Below are positions 1 through 7,155 of a DNA stretch of 42,385 bases, piece after piece. The DNA lies in contig DETL01000024.1 of assembly GCA_002361625.1 (NCBI GenBank), forward strand, positions 1 to 42,385, in the 5' to 3' direction. Under the pieces are notes generated by a model. The model had not been told where the DNA came from. It saw nothing but the letters and a program-made list of their open reading frames with translations, and made no database searches. Numbering within the stretch: the stretch's first letter is position 1; the number at the start of each line of letters is the position of its first letter. The DNA is from Bacteroidales bacterium UBA3289 (GTDB taxonomy: Bacteria; Bacteroidota; Bacteroidia; Bacteroidales; UBA932). The position numbers were made by a program, and so were the translations under genes.

Positions 1-610
1 GAAATGGGACAACCTGATCCGCGACGTTGTCCCCGTTTGCATGAACCAGATCTGGGTGAGCGACATCACGTACGTGGAGATCAAGGCCGTCAACAGGAGC
101 TACTGGATGTACCTTTCTTTGATTACGGACGCCTACACGCATGAGATCGTAGGGTATGCCCTCCACGACACGCTGGACACGGCGGGCCCTCTCCGCGCTT
201 TGGAGATGGCGAGGGGGAAGTTCCCGGCTGGGACGCTGCAAGGGCTCATCCACCATTCGGACCGGGGCGCCCAGTACTGTTCAAAAGAGTACGTGGCCGT
301 GTTGCAGAAAAACGGGATCCGGGTCAGCATGACCGAGAATGGAGATCCTTATGAAAACGCCATCGCAGAGCGCACGAACGGCATCTTGAAAACGGAATGG
401 CTCTACCACGAGGTCCTTCGCGGGCCCGCCCATGCGCAAAAGCGTATCGATGAAATCATTTACACCTACAACCACAGGAGGCCTCATATGAGTATAGGAA
501 ACCTGACCCCCGAGGAGGCCAGGTCCATGAAGGGAGAGGCGGCGAAGTTGTGGAAGAACTACTTTGCACGGAAGCATGAATCAGTCAGAACAGCCCTTGC
601 CTACCAATGA
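1..610 (+). CDS. IS3-family transposase OrfB, 5' end outside window
   Basis: This is the C-terminal catalytic part of an IS3-family DDE transposase (rve integrase core). The frame is open from base 2, so the N-terminus lies before the window. The first internal Met is at 41. Counting from that Met, the catalytic acids are D8 (WVSDITY), D74 (HHSDRG) and E110 (NAIAERTNGIL). The 35-residue D-to-E spacing is the D(35)E arrangement of the family. The protein ends in the usual YNxxRPHMSIGNLTPEE block, so the 3' end is intact. OrfA and the frameshift region are not visible. The element would move by copy-out/paste-in transposition. Stop codon is TGA. Confidence 0.93.
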   Translation, partial: KWDNLIRDVVPVCMNQIWVSDITYVEIKAVNRSYWMYLSLITDAYTHEIVGYALHDTLDTAGPLRALEMARGKFPAGTLQGLIHHSDRGAQYCSKEYVAVLQKNGIRVSMTENGDPYENAIAERTNGILKTEWLYHEVLRGPAHAQKRIDEIIYTYNHRRPHMSIGNLTPEEARSMKGEAAKLWKNYFARKHESVRTALAYQ

Positions 611-626
611 TAATTGACTATCTTTG
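597..626 (+). promoter_or_regulatory. Outward-facing Bacteroidetes-type promoter at IS end
   Basis: TTG at 597-599, a 19-nt spacer and TATCTTTG at 619-626 fit the Bacteroidetes -33/-7 consensus (TTTG, N19-21, TAnnTTTG). It overlaps the transposase stop codon and points out of the element, toward a gene on the opposite strand. It could be an element-borne outward promoter. The call rests on sequence match only. Confidence 0.4.
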
Positions 627-633
627 CACAACA

Positions 634-705
634 CCGGTTAACCTATATCAGGACGTTCAAGTCCTAACTCATTAACTCACAAATCCGGTAAACCTATTTC
701 AGGAC
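634..705. repeat. Duplicated IS terminal sequence (two 21-bp direct copies)
   Basis: Positions 634-654 and 685-705 carry the same 21-mer, CCGGT(T/A)AACCTAT(A/T)TCAGGAC, differing at two bases and offset by 51 bp. The sequence reads outward from the transposase gene. Its reverse complement begins GTCCTGA, which resembles terminal inverted repeats of IS3-type elements. One copy is probably the right end of this element and the other a second, older or adjacent element end. No left end is available for comparison. Confidence 0.55.
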
Positions 706-737
706 AAGACAGGTTGTCAGATCATCAGAGGCGGAGG

Positions 738-1625
738 TCAAAGTGCCGAGTCCAGCACTTCCGGATCGATGCCCAGCAGCCGGGAAATCTGTTTTTTGGC
801 GGCACCGAAACGGAATGCCAATGTCCGGGCCAGGCGCAAGAGGTCTTTCCGTCCCAACTGATGCGGAGATTCGGAGTGCAGTTCATTCCGGCATACGGCA
901 AGCACTTTCTCCTGCATTTCACTATCCGTGAAAGCCAGTTGCTCTTGTACGCCATGTGACTGGGCGACAACGGATTCCAAGTCATATCTGCGCAGGCGGT
1001 CGAACAAGGTCAGACCGGATCCGACAATCTGTTCCACAGCCCGGTAATCCACGAAACATTTGTTGAGGATGCGCCCCTCCACGTGTTCCCAGTCCGCTGG
1101 AATCGTCGCGTGTGTGCCCAGCATGTCCCTGGCTGCTTCCGGACCAGGAAAGCGGACGCCCTTCATGAAGGAAAGGTAGGGATTGAAATACACTTCGAAC
1201 GGAGCCCATTCATATGAGAATGGGCTGTCGATCCGCGCTTTGTATGCATTGCGGAGCAGGTATGCCACTTCGTTCAGAAGCATCTGGGAGTCCTTGACAT
1301 GCTGGACATCCGCTCCGTCGGCTTTGAGAACACCGTGGAGGCCATATCGGCTTTTTAACATCATGGCAAGCCGGTGCAACACCCAGTTGAAATATGCGAG
1401 ACAATCTTCGTAGCGGCCTTTTACCAACAGATGCAAATGGTTGTCCATCAGCGTATAGCAAAGGATCCGAACCCGGAATTTCAACGTGCCGATGGCCAGT
1501 GTGTTTACTCCATAGATAAAGTCTTCCGGTAAACGGAAGATCCGGGTCCGGAGTTGATGTTCCGTGGTAAACATGAAAACGGAATCTTTTCCGGGACAAG
1601 GATCTTTGAATTGTTTGATGTTCAT
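738..1625 (-). CDS. REP-associated tyrosine transposase-like protein (Y1_Tnp, HUH)
   Basis: A 295-residue protein with the Y1 transposase fold of IS200/RAYT proteins. The HUH metal-binding motif is H63-L64-H65 in the context MDNHLHLLVKG, and Y122 (AYLLRNAYKAR) is the candidate nucleophilic tyrosine, in the place where family members have YIHxNP. A C-terminal helix-turn-helix-like segment (about 245-295) follows, as in the longer Bacteroidetes versions. Such single-copy domesticated transposases cleave and join single-stranded hairpin (REP) DNA. It starts at ATG 1625 and stops at TGA. It is flanked by short GC-rich inverted repeats at 1649-1802, consistent with REP-like substrates. Family call is good; activity is unknown. 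Confidence 0.8.
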   Translation of the reverse strand: MNIKQFKDPCPGKDSVFMFTTEHQLRTRIFRLPEDFIYGVNTLAIGTLKFRVRILCYTLMDNHLHLLVKGRYEDCLAYFNWVLHRLAMMLKSRYGLHGVLKADGADVQHVKDSQMLLNEVAYLLRNAYKARIDSPFSYEWAPFEVYFNPYLSFMKGVRFPGPEAARDMLGTHATIPADWEHVEGRILNKCFVDYRAVEQIVGSGLTLFDRLRRYDLESVVAQSHGVQEQLAFTDSEMQEKVLAVCRNELHSESPHQLGRKDLLRLARTLAFRFGAAKKQISRLLGIDPEVLDSAL

Positions 1626-1648
1626 GTCCTTTCGTGACTTGTTCCGAA

Positions 1649-1802
1649 GAGGCCTGCGGCAATCTCTTTTGGAAATCCCTGGCTACAAGTGATTTGCAAA
1701 ACCGCTAACCGCAGGTGCCCTGTTTTTTTGAGAGGATTGCGGGAGAAATCTGTGTAGATAATTGACATTTAAGATGTTACAAACGATTCTCCCGCAGGCC
1801 TC
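1649..1802. repeat. Nested GC-rich inverted repeats upstream of the Y1 transposase
   Basis: GAGGCCTGCGG at 1649-1659 is the exact reverse complement of CCGCAGGCCTC at 1792-1802. Inside this pair, TGCGGGAGAAATC at 1738-1750 pairs with GATTCTCCCGCA at 1785-1796 with one bulged base and a 34-nt loop. A further CCGCAGG lies near 1709-1715. The 188-nt gap between the transposase and the next gene thus consists largely of related GCGG/CCGC blocks. These could be REP-like elements of the neighbouring transposase or transcription-termination structures. Confidence 0.45.
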
Positions 1803-1813
1803 GCAAAATGGAC

Positions 1814-2245
1814 TCAGGAGGACAAGCCGTTGTCCGGATCTTCGTGCTCCGGAGCGGCGGACTCTTCGCCCGCAGCCGTTCCGGGCTCCAGCCCCGCGCG
1901 GAGGCGGACGAGGCGCGTCAGGATGGCGCGTTCGGAGCGGCCGAAGGCGGTGGCGATGTCTGCGAACGCCGCGCCGGTGCGGTACATCGCCAGGAGCTTT
2001 TCCTCCTCCTCTTCCGTCCAGGGCCGGACGGAGGGCTTCGGAACGTAAAGGCCCAGGGCCTGGAGCTTCATCCGGACGGCGTTCGGCGAGCGGCCCAGCT
2101 GGGCGGCCATTTCGCCGCGCGGGACGTTGTCCGCGGCCATCTGCCGGAGTTCGGCCACTTCGTCCACGGACCAGGGCTCATTGAAGCGGTCGTACCGCTG
2201 CTTCATTTCCCCGTACTGTTCGGGGGTAAGGAAAAAAGTTCTCAT
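1814..2245 (-). CDS. Small protein with two Myb/SANT-like HTH repeats
   Basis: A 143-residue soluble protein with two tryptophan-bearing helical repeats. The first runs from about residue 22 (EPWSVDEVAELRQMAADNVPR through LGRSPNAVRMKLQALGL), the second from about residue 75 (RPWTEEEEEKLLAMYRTG through FGRSERAILTRLVRLRAGL). Each has the W-T/S-x-E-E opening and the GRS-x-x-A-h recognition-helix pattern of Myb/SANT-like or phage-regulator HTH domains, so DNA binding is likely. The C-terminus is acidic and Ser-rich. I chose ATG 2245; an upstream in-frame TTG at 2251 would add two residues. No target or function can be assigned. It is a single gene with no operon partner. Confidence 0.72.
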   Translation of the reverse strand: MRTFFLTPEQYGEMKQRYDRFNEPWSVDEVAELRQMAADNVPRGEMAAQLGRSPNAVRMKLQALGLYVPKPSVRPWTEEEEEKLLAMYRTGAAFADIATAFGRSERAILTRLVRLRAGLEPGTAAGEESAAPEHEDPDNGLSS

Positions 2246-2380
2246 ACGCAAGTACTTTAATTATGTTGCCCGCAAGTTACGGACGGCTATCCGTCTAAGC
2301 AAAAACGAGTACGGATAAAGTCCGGAATCGGCCCTGCAGCCTGCTCCAGGCTTGTACGAATCCCGATTTTTTACGGTTCA

Positions 2381-2412
2381 TTTCCGAAAATTCGGGAAAT
2401 TGGCTATCTTTG
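2381..2412 (+). promoter_or_regulatory. Promoter with palindrome upstream of the DUF1015 gene
   Basis: TATCTTTG at 2405-2412 is a perfect -7 box, and TTTC at 2381-2384 sits 20 nt upstream as a weak -33 box. The spacer holds the palindrome CCGAAAATTCGG (2384-2395), a possible operator or chance dyad. The ATG follows 33 nt downstream of the box. Confidence 0.5.
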
Positions 2413-2444
2413 GGAACGATTAACCACATAACATTGGAACACCC

Positions 2445-3707
2445 ATGGTAAGAGTAAAACCCTTTGCGGCCATCCGTCCGCCGAAGAACCTGGTCACCGA
2501 AGTGGCCGCCCCCCCGTATGACGTCCTGAATTCTGAAGAGGCCCTCGCCATGGCCGGCGAGAAGTCCCTCCTGCATATCACCAAGCCCGAAATCGACTTC
2601 ACCCCCATCGCCGGCGAGCACGAGCAGCGCACGTATGACAAGGCCGTGGAGAATTTCAAGGCCTGGCGCGAAAAGGGCTGGCTGGTCCAGGACCCGAAGC
2701 CCATGTACTACGTGTATGCCCAGACCATGGGCAAGCGCACCCAGTACGGCATCGTCCTCTGCGCCCATACCGACGACTATGCCGAAGGTATCATCAAGAA
2801 ACACGAACTCACCCGCAAGGACAAGGAGGACGACCGCATGGTCCATGTCCGCATCCAGAACGCGAACATCGAGCCCGTCTTCTTCGCCTTCAAGGACAAC
2901 GCGGAGCTCGCCGAAATCGTCGCAAAAGCGGCCGCCGGCAAGCCCGAATACAAGTTCACCGACGAGAACAAGTTCGTCCACACTTTCTGGGTGATTGACG
3001 ACGACGCTGTCATCGCCCGCATCACGGAACTTTTCACCACCCAGGTCGATGCCTTCTATGTCGCCGACGGTCACCACCGCACGGCCGCCGCCGCCCGTGT
3101 GGGCGCGGAGAAGCGGGCCCAGAACCCGAACCATACCGGCAACGAAGAGTACAACTACTTCATGGCCGTGTGCTTCCCGGAGAGCGAACTCGCCATCATC
3201 GACTACAACCGGGTCGTAAAGGACCTGAACGGATACACCCCGGAAGACTTCCTGAAAGCCCTGGAGGAGGATTTCGAGGTGAGCGTCGCGACGAAGCCCC
3301 GCTGCGGCCGGCCGGCGAAACCCTTCGCCCCCACCGCCCTCCACAACTTCTCCATGTATCTCGGCGACAAGTGGTACAGCCTTACCTCCAAGCCCGGCCG
3401 CTACGATGACAACGATCCGATCGGTGTCCTGGACGTGACCATCCTGTCCAACCTCGTGCTGGACAAACTGCTGGGTATCAAGGACCTGCGTACCGACAAG
3501 CGTATCGATTTCGTGGGCGGCATCCGCGGTCTCGGCGAACTCGCCCGCCGCGTGGACTCCGGCGAGATGAAGGTCGCCTTCGCCCTGTACCCCGTGTCCA
3601 TGCAGCAGCTGATCAACATCGCCGACACGGGCAACATCATGCCTCCGAAGACCACCTGGTTCGAGCCCAAGCTCCGCAGCGGCCTGGCGATTCACGAGCT
3701 GGTATAG
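2445..3707 (+). CDS. DUF1015 family protein
   Basis: A 420-residue cytosolic protein belonging to the DUF1015 family. It opens with the family signature MVRVKPFAAIRPP, then APPYDVLNSEEA, and has the conserved central YVADGHHRTAAA block (about residues 202-213) and a SELAIIDYNRVVKDL segment. Length and end-to-end similarity indicate an intact gene. The biochemical function of the family is not established. In Bacteroidetes it commonly occurs beside serA and serC, suggesting a link with serine metabolism. Here it is convergent with serA and shares a bidirectional terminator with it. The start is the ATG at 2445, 33 nt after a -7 box. Confidence 0.88.
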   Translation: MVRVKPFAAIRPPKNLVTEVAAPPYDVLNSEEALAMAGEKSLLHITKPEIDFTPIAGEHEQRTYDKAVENFKAWREKGWLVQDPKPMYYVYAQTMGKRTQYGIVLCAHTDDYAEGIIKKHELTRKDKEDDRMVHVRIQNANIEPVFFAFKDNAELAEIVAKAAAGKPEYKFTDENKFVHTFWVIDDDAVIARITELFTTQVDAFYVADGHHRTAAAARVGAEKRAQNPNHTGNEEYNYFMAVCFPESELAIIDYNRVVKDLNGYTPEDFLKALEEDFEVSVATKPRCGRPAKPFAPTALHNFSMYLGDKWYSLTSKPGRYDDNDPIGVLDVTILSNLVLDKLLGIKDLRTDKRIDFVGGIRGLGELARRVDSGEMKVAFALYPVSMQQLINIADTGNIMPPKTTWFEPKLRSGLAIHELV

Positions 3708-3752
3708 TACGGGGAAATCCGTTACCGGCTCTCCGCCAGTATGTTATAAAAA

Positions 3753-3798
3753 AGGCGGTACCAAACCCTCCATAAAAAGAGAAGGTTTGGTACCGCTT
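3753..3798. terminator. Bidirectional Rho-independent terminator
   Basis: A perfect 13-bp stem pairs GCGGTACCAAACC (3755-3767) with GGTTTGGTACCGC (3784-3796) across a 16-nt loop. It is flanked by an A-run on the left (3748-3753) and TTCTTCTT on the right, so it can terminate both converging genes (DUF1015 from the left, serA from the right). Confidence 0.9.
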
Positions 3799-3849
3799 CT
3801 TCTTAATTCGCTTTCTGTCAGTGCGTTAAAACAGAGTCCGTACGAAACG

Positions 3850-4770
3850 CTACTTGTTCACCTGGAACTTCGTGCAGCCGGTGGCGAAATAGTCCACGAT
3901 CTGGCGGGCGGCGGCGAGGCCGGCGTTGATGTTGGCCTCGGCGGTCTGGGCACCCATCTTCTTGGGCGTCGCGAAGACGCGGTAGCCGAAGTTCTTCGTG
4001 AGCTTGTCGTAGTTGTCCGGCATGACGTCGGTGACGTACTTCAGGTCCGGACGCTCCTCGAGGGCCTTCAGGAGACCGTCCTCGTCGATGACTTCCTTGC
4101 GGGCGGTGTTCACGAGCGTGGCGCCCTTGGGCATCTTCATGATGAGGTCATAGCCGATGGAACGGATGGTCGCAGGAAGGGCCGGGATGTGGATGGACAG
4201 GTAGTCGGAGTTCGCATACAGCTCTTCCACGGAGTGGACGGGCTCGGCGCCGCCGGCGATGATCTGCTCGTCGCTGAGGAACGGATCCAGGGCGTGGATG
4301 CTCATGCCGAGGGCCTTGGCCTTCTGGCCCACCAGCCGGCCCACGTTGCCATAGGCCTGGACGCCCAGGCGCTTGCCCTGCAGTTCGCTGCCGGTTGCAG
4401 GGGTGAAATGCGTGCGGGCCATGAAAATCATGAGGCCGAGGGCCAGCTCGGCGACCGCGTTGGAGTTCTGTCCCGGGGTGTTCATCACCACGACGCCATG
4501 CTCCGTGGCCGCCGCGAGATCCACATTGTCGAATCCCGCACCGGCGCGGACGACGATCTTGAGCTTCGGGGCGGCGGCGATGACCTCGGCCGTCACCTTG
4601 TCGGAACGGATGATCATGGCCTCCACGTCGGCCACGGCCGCGACGAGGTCCTTCTGTTCCTCGTATTTTTCAAGTTTCACGACCTCGTGACCGGCCTCGG
4701 TGAGGATATTCACGATCCCTTCCACCGCCTTGGCGGCAAAGGGTTTCTGGGTAGCTAACAGTACTTTCAT
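3850..4770 (-). CDS. serA: D-3-phosphoglycerate dehydrogenase (lysine-type active site)
   Basis: Catalyses NAD-dependent oxidation of 3-phosphoglycerate to 3-phosphohydroxypyruvate, the first step of serine synthesis. It is a 306-residue short form without the C-terminal ACT or intervening regulatory domain. Visible motifs are RAGAGFDNVD (substrate/cofactor loop, catalytic Arg), the Rossmann loop GVQAYGNVGR (about residues 135-144) and AELALGL. Where most family members have a catalytic His in TPHxG, this protein reads ATPKKMGAQT, so Lys replaces His. This is the pattern described for type III-K enzymes of Bacteroides and Entamoeba. The ATG overlaps the serC stop (ATGA), so the two are translationally coupled. 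The stop is TAG. Confidence 0.93.
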   Translation of the reverse strand: MKVLLATQKPFAAKAVEGIVNILTEAGHEVVKLEKYEEQKDLVAAVADVEAMIIRSDKVTAEVIAAAPKLKIVVRAGAGFDNVDLAAATEHGVVVMNTPGQNSNAVAELALGLMIFMARTHFTPATGSELQGKRLGVQAYGNVGRLVGQKAKALGMSIHALDPFLSDEQIIAGGAEPVHSVEELYANSDYLSIHIPALPATIRSIGYDLIMKMPKGATLVNTARKEVIDEDGLLKALEERPDLKYVTDVMPDNYDKLTKNFGYRVFATPKKMGAQTAEANINAGLAAARQIVDYFATGCTKFQVNK

Positions 4771-5840
4771 TTCTTCAAAGATTCAAATTCCTTCATGCAA
4801 TCGACCAGGGCCTGGACATCCTCGACGGTGCAGGCGTTGTAGAGGGAGGCGCGGAAACCGCCGACGGAACGGTGGCCCTTGATGCCGATCATGCCGTGTT
4901 CCTTGGCGAAGGCCATGAACTCGTCCTGCAGGGCTTCGTAGCCGGGGGCCATCACGAAGCAGACGTTCATCAGGGAGCGGTCTTCCTTCACCGCGGTGCC
5001 CACGAAGAGCGGATTGCGGTCGATTTCGTCGTAGAGGAGCTGCGCCTTCTTCTTGTTGATCTCATGGATGGCTTCCACGCCGCCGATGCCCTTGAGCCAC
5101 TTCAGGGTCTCGTACATCACGTAGATGGAGAACACGGGCGGGGTGTTGAACATCGAGAGCTTGTCGATATGGGTGCGGTAGTCGAGCATCGTGGGGATGT
5201 AGCGGCTCACGCGGCCCAGGGAGTCCTTCCGGATGATGGCGAAGATGACGCCGGCCGGGCCGACGTTCTTCTGGGCGCCGCCATAGATCAGGTCATACTT
5301 GGAAACGTCCACGGGACGGGACATGATGTCGGAGGACATGTCCGCGATGAGCGGGCAGGGGCAGTCGATGTCCTCATGGATCTCCGTGCCGTAGATGGTG
5401 TTGTTCGTGGTGATATGGAGGTAGTCGAGGTCCGCCGGGATCTCGAATCCCTTCGGGATATAGGTATAGTTCTTATCCTTGGAGCAGGCGATGGCATAGG
5501 CGTCGCCGATTCCCTGGGCCTCCTTGAGGGCCTTGTGCGCCCACACGCCGGTATCCAGGTAAGCGGCCTTCTTCTCCAGGTAGTTCATCGCGACATACAG
5601 GAACTGCAGGGAGGCGCCGCCGCCCAGGAAGACGACCTCATGGGTGTCGGGAATATGGAGGAGTTCCTTCCAAAGGGCGCGGGTACCGTCCATCACGGCA
5701 TCCCACTCCTTGGTGCGGTGGGAGATGGAAAGGACGGAGACACCGGTGCCGCTGAAATCCTTCAGGGCCTCGATCGCGTTGTCGATGGCGACCTGCGGCA
5801 GGAGGCAGGGGCCGGCATTGAAGACATGGACTTTTTTCAT
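4767..5840 (-). CDS. serC: Phosphoserine aminotransferase
   Basis: PLP-dependent class V aminotransferase that converts 3-phosphohydroxypyruvate and glutamate to phosphoserine, the step after SerA. The 357-residue protein begins with the family N-terminus (HVFNAGPCLLP), has SVLSISHRTKEW and VVFLGGGASLQF, and carries the Schiff-base lysine in YGGAQKNVGPAG (about residue 197). A C-terminal GHRSVGGFRASLYNA block binds phosphate. It is the promoter-proximal gene of a two-gene operon with serA, overlapping it by 4 nt. The TGA of that overlap shows that the host genome uses UGA as a stop. The start is the ATG at 5840. Confidence 0.95.
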   Translation of the reverse strand: MKKVHVFNAGPCLLPQVAIDNAIEALKDFSGTGVSVLSISHRTKEWDAVMDGTRALWKELLHIPDTHEVVFLGGGASLQFLYVAMNYLEKKAAYLDTGVWAHKALKEAQGIGDAYAIACSKDKNYTYIPKGFEIPADLDYLHITTNNTIYGTEIHEDIDCPCPLIADMSSDIMSRPVDVSKYDLIYGGAQKNVGPAGVIFAIIRKDSLGRVSRYIPTMLDYRTHIDKLSMFNTPPVFSIYVMYETLKWLKGIGGVEAIHEINKKKAQLLYDEIDRNPLFVGTAVKEDRSLMNVCFVMAPGYEALQDEFMAFAKEHGMIGIKGHRSVGGFRASLYNACTVEDVQALVDCMKEFESLKK

Positions 5841-5868
5841 GGTTTCAAAGTGTTATCAATTTCGTTCC

Positions 5869-5876
5869 GAAAGATA
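5869..5876 (-). promoter_or_regulatory. Candidate -7 box of the serC-serA operon
   Basis: On the minus strand this reads TATCTTTC, a near-match to TAnnTTTG, 28 nt before the serC ATG in an AT-rich gap. No convincing -33 TTTG is seen at the right spacing. Confidence 0.4.
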
Positions 5877-5896
5877 AAAAATTATTATTGATTTTC

Positions 5897-6532
5897 CTAA
5901 ATATCCTCTAAAATTGCAAGGTCGGTCAGCCGGTTCCGGAAATCTTCCTCCAGAGCCAGCCGAACGCGCACCTCCAGGGAACACTGCAGGCCGAAATCCT
6001 GTCCGACAGGAGTCAGTCCCAGGTCCTTGAGGACCTTCATGACCCTGTTCATCGACAGGTAGTCAAACGTGAGCCGGAACCGTTTTCCCGCTACCTTTTC
6101 GATGATTTCCGCCTGACCCAGCGCATCGGCGGTGGAGGTCTTGTAGGCCCGGATGAGCCCCGGAATGCCCAGCTTGATGCCGCCGAAATAACGGACGACG
6201 ACGACGAGGACGTCGCTCAGGCCCATCGAGTCGATCTGCCCGAGGATCGGACGGCCGGCGGAGCCGGATGGCTCGCCGTCGTCATTGGCCCGGAACCGGT
6301 CGCCCTTGTACCCCAGCCGGTAGGCATAGCAGTGGTGACGGGCGTCGTGGTACTCCTTCTTGAGGGAGGCGACGATCTCCCGCACCTCCTCCTCGGTTTC
6401 CACGGGATAAGCGAGTGCGATGAACCGGGAACCGTTGTCCTTGAACAGTCCCTCGCTCCGGGCGGCAATGCTCCGGTATGCGTCAAAGTATTCCACCTCC
6501 ACGAAAGTAGCGTTTTTTGCGATATTTTGCAA
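5897..6532 (-). CDS. yigZ: IMPACT/YigZ family protein (UPF0029)
   Basis: A protein of about 200 residues of the YigZ/IMPACT family. Characteristic blocks are DARHHCYAYRLG, RANDDGEPSGSAGRPILGQI and VVVVRYFGGIKLGIPGLIRAY in the N-terminal UPF0029 domain. A ferredoxin-like C-terminal domain (DUF1949-like) starts near residue 140. Eukaryotic IMPACT modulates GCN2 signalling; the bacterial role is unsettled. The left-most start is TTG 6532, but the family alignment would also suit GTG 6502 (VEVEYFDAY), so the N-terminus is uncertain by about ten residues. It is transcribed divergently from the next gene. Confidence 0.88.
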   Translation of the reverse strand: MQNIAKNATFVEVEYFDAYRSIAARSEGLFKDNGSRFIALAYPVETEEEVREIVASLKKEYHDARHHCYAYRLGYKGDRFRANDDGEPSGSAGRPILGQIDSMGLSDVLVVVVRYFGGIKLGIPGLIRAYKTSTADALGQAEIIEKVAGKRFRLTFDYLSMNRVMKVLKDLGLTPVGQDFGLQCSLEVRVRLALEEDFRNRLTDLAILEDI

Positions 6533-6552
6533 TCCGGACCGAAAAATTATTG

Positions 6553-6560
6553 TATCTTTG
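6553..6560 (+). promoter_or_regulatory. -7 box upstream of the pRiA4b-like/miaA pair
   Basis: TATCTTTG, a perfect Bacteroidetes -7 match, lies 28 nt before the ATG at 6589. TTTG at 6526-6529 gives a 23-nt spacer, slightly longer than ideal. Confidence 0.55.
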
Positions 6561-6588
6561 AACTACGAAACAGACACTAGAAAAGACT

Positions 6589-7152
6589 ATGGTATTCCAA
6601 CTCAGAGTGACCCTCACCGGCATCAAGGGATTTTTCCGCGTTTACCACGTGAACGGAGCCACGACGCTATATACCCTCCATAAACAGCTGCGGGCGGACA
6701 TGGAGTTCCCGCAGGACCAGCTCATCATGTTCAAGGCCCTGGATCCCCTGGGCGAGGTCGTGGGCCGTTACGGCCTGTTCGACCTGGGCAGCGGTACCGT
6801 GGACCAGATCTCCCTGGAGAAGGCCGTCAAGGCCGGCGCGACCGATTTCGTCTATTTCTACGACGTCACCAACCGCAAGAGCGTGAACATCACCGTGGAA
6901 GGTGAAGTCGAAGGAGTCACCGTCCGGCCCGATTATCCCGTCATCGCCTCCTCCAAGGGTCCGAATCCCATCGAGTTCGAGAACGGTTACGTGGCCTATG
7001 AGGACCTGCCGGACGAAATGCGCCATCTCCCCGGAGAGAAATCCAAGGACGGACTGGATTTTGACGACGAGGACTTCGACGACGAAGAGGAGGACGAGGA
7101 GGAAGAGGACGACGACGAGGAAGGCAAGGAAATCTACGACGAAAACGAGTAG
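6589..7152 (+). CDS. Plasmid pRiA4b ORF-3-like (IS1096 TnpR-like) protein
   Basis: A 187-residue cytosolic protein. Residues 1 to about 120 match the pRiA4b ORF-3-like family (PF07929): YHVNGATTLYTLHKQLRADM near the start and FVYFYDVTNRKSVNITVEG in the middle. The last 35 residues are almost entirely Asp/Glu (about 150-187), a low-complexity acidic tail. Despite the family name, nothing around it suggests transposition. It is 3 nt upstream of miaA and almost certainly cotranscribed with it. The molecular function is unknown. Confidence 0.75.
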   Translation: MVFQLRVTLTGIKGFFRVYHVNGATTLYTLHKQLRADMEFPQDQLIMFKALDPLGEVVGRYGLFDLGSGTVDQISLEKAVKAGATDFVYFYDVTNRKSVNITVEGEVEGVTVRPDYPVIASSKGPNPIEFENGYVAYEDLPDEMRHLPGEKSKDGLDFDDEDFDDEEEDEEEEDDDEEGKEIYDENE

Positions 7153-7155
7153 CGG

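Noticed and set aside
1808..2260. 150-residue plus-strand frame opposite the Myb/SANT-like gene
   Set aside because: The minus-strand product has two coherent HTH repeats; the plus-strand translation has none.
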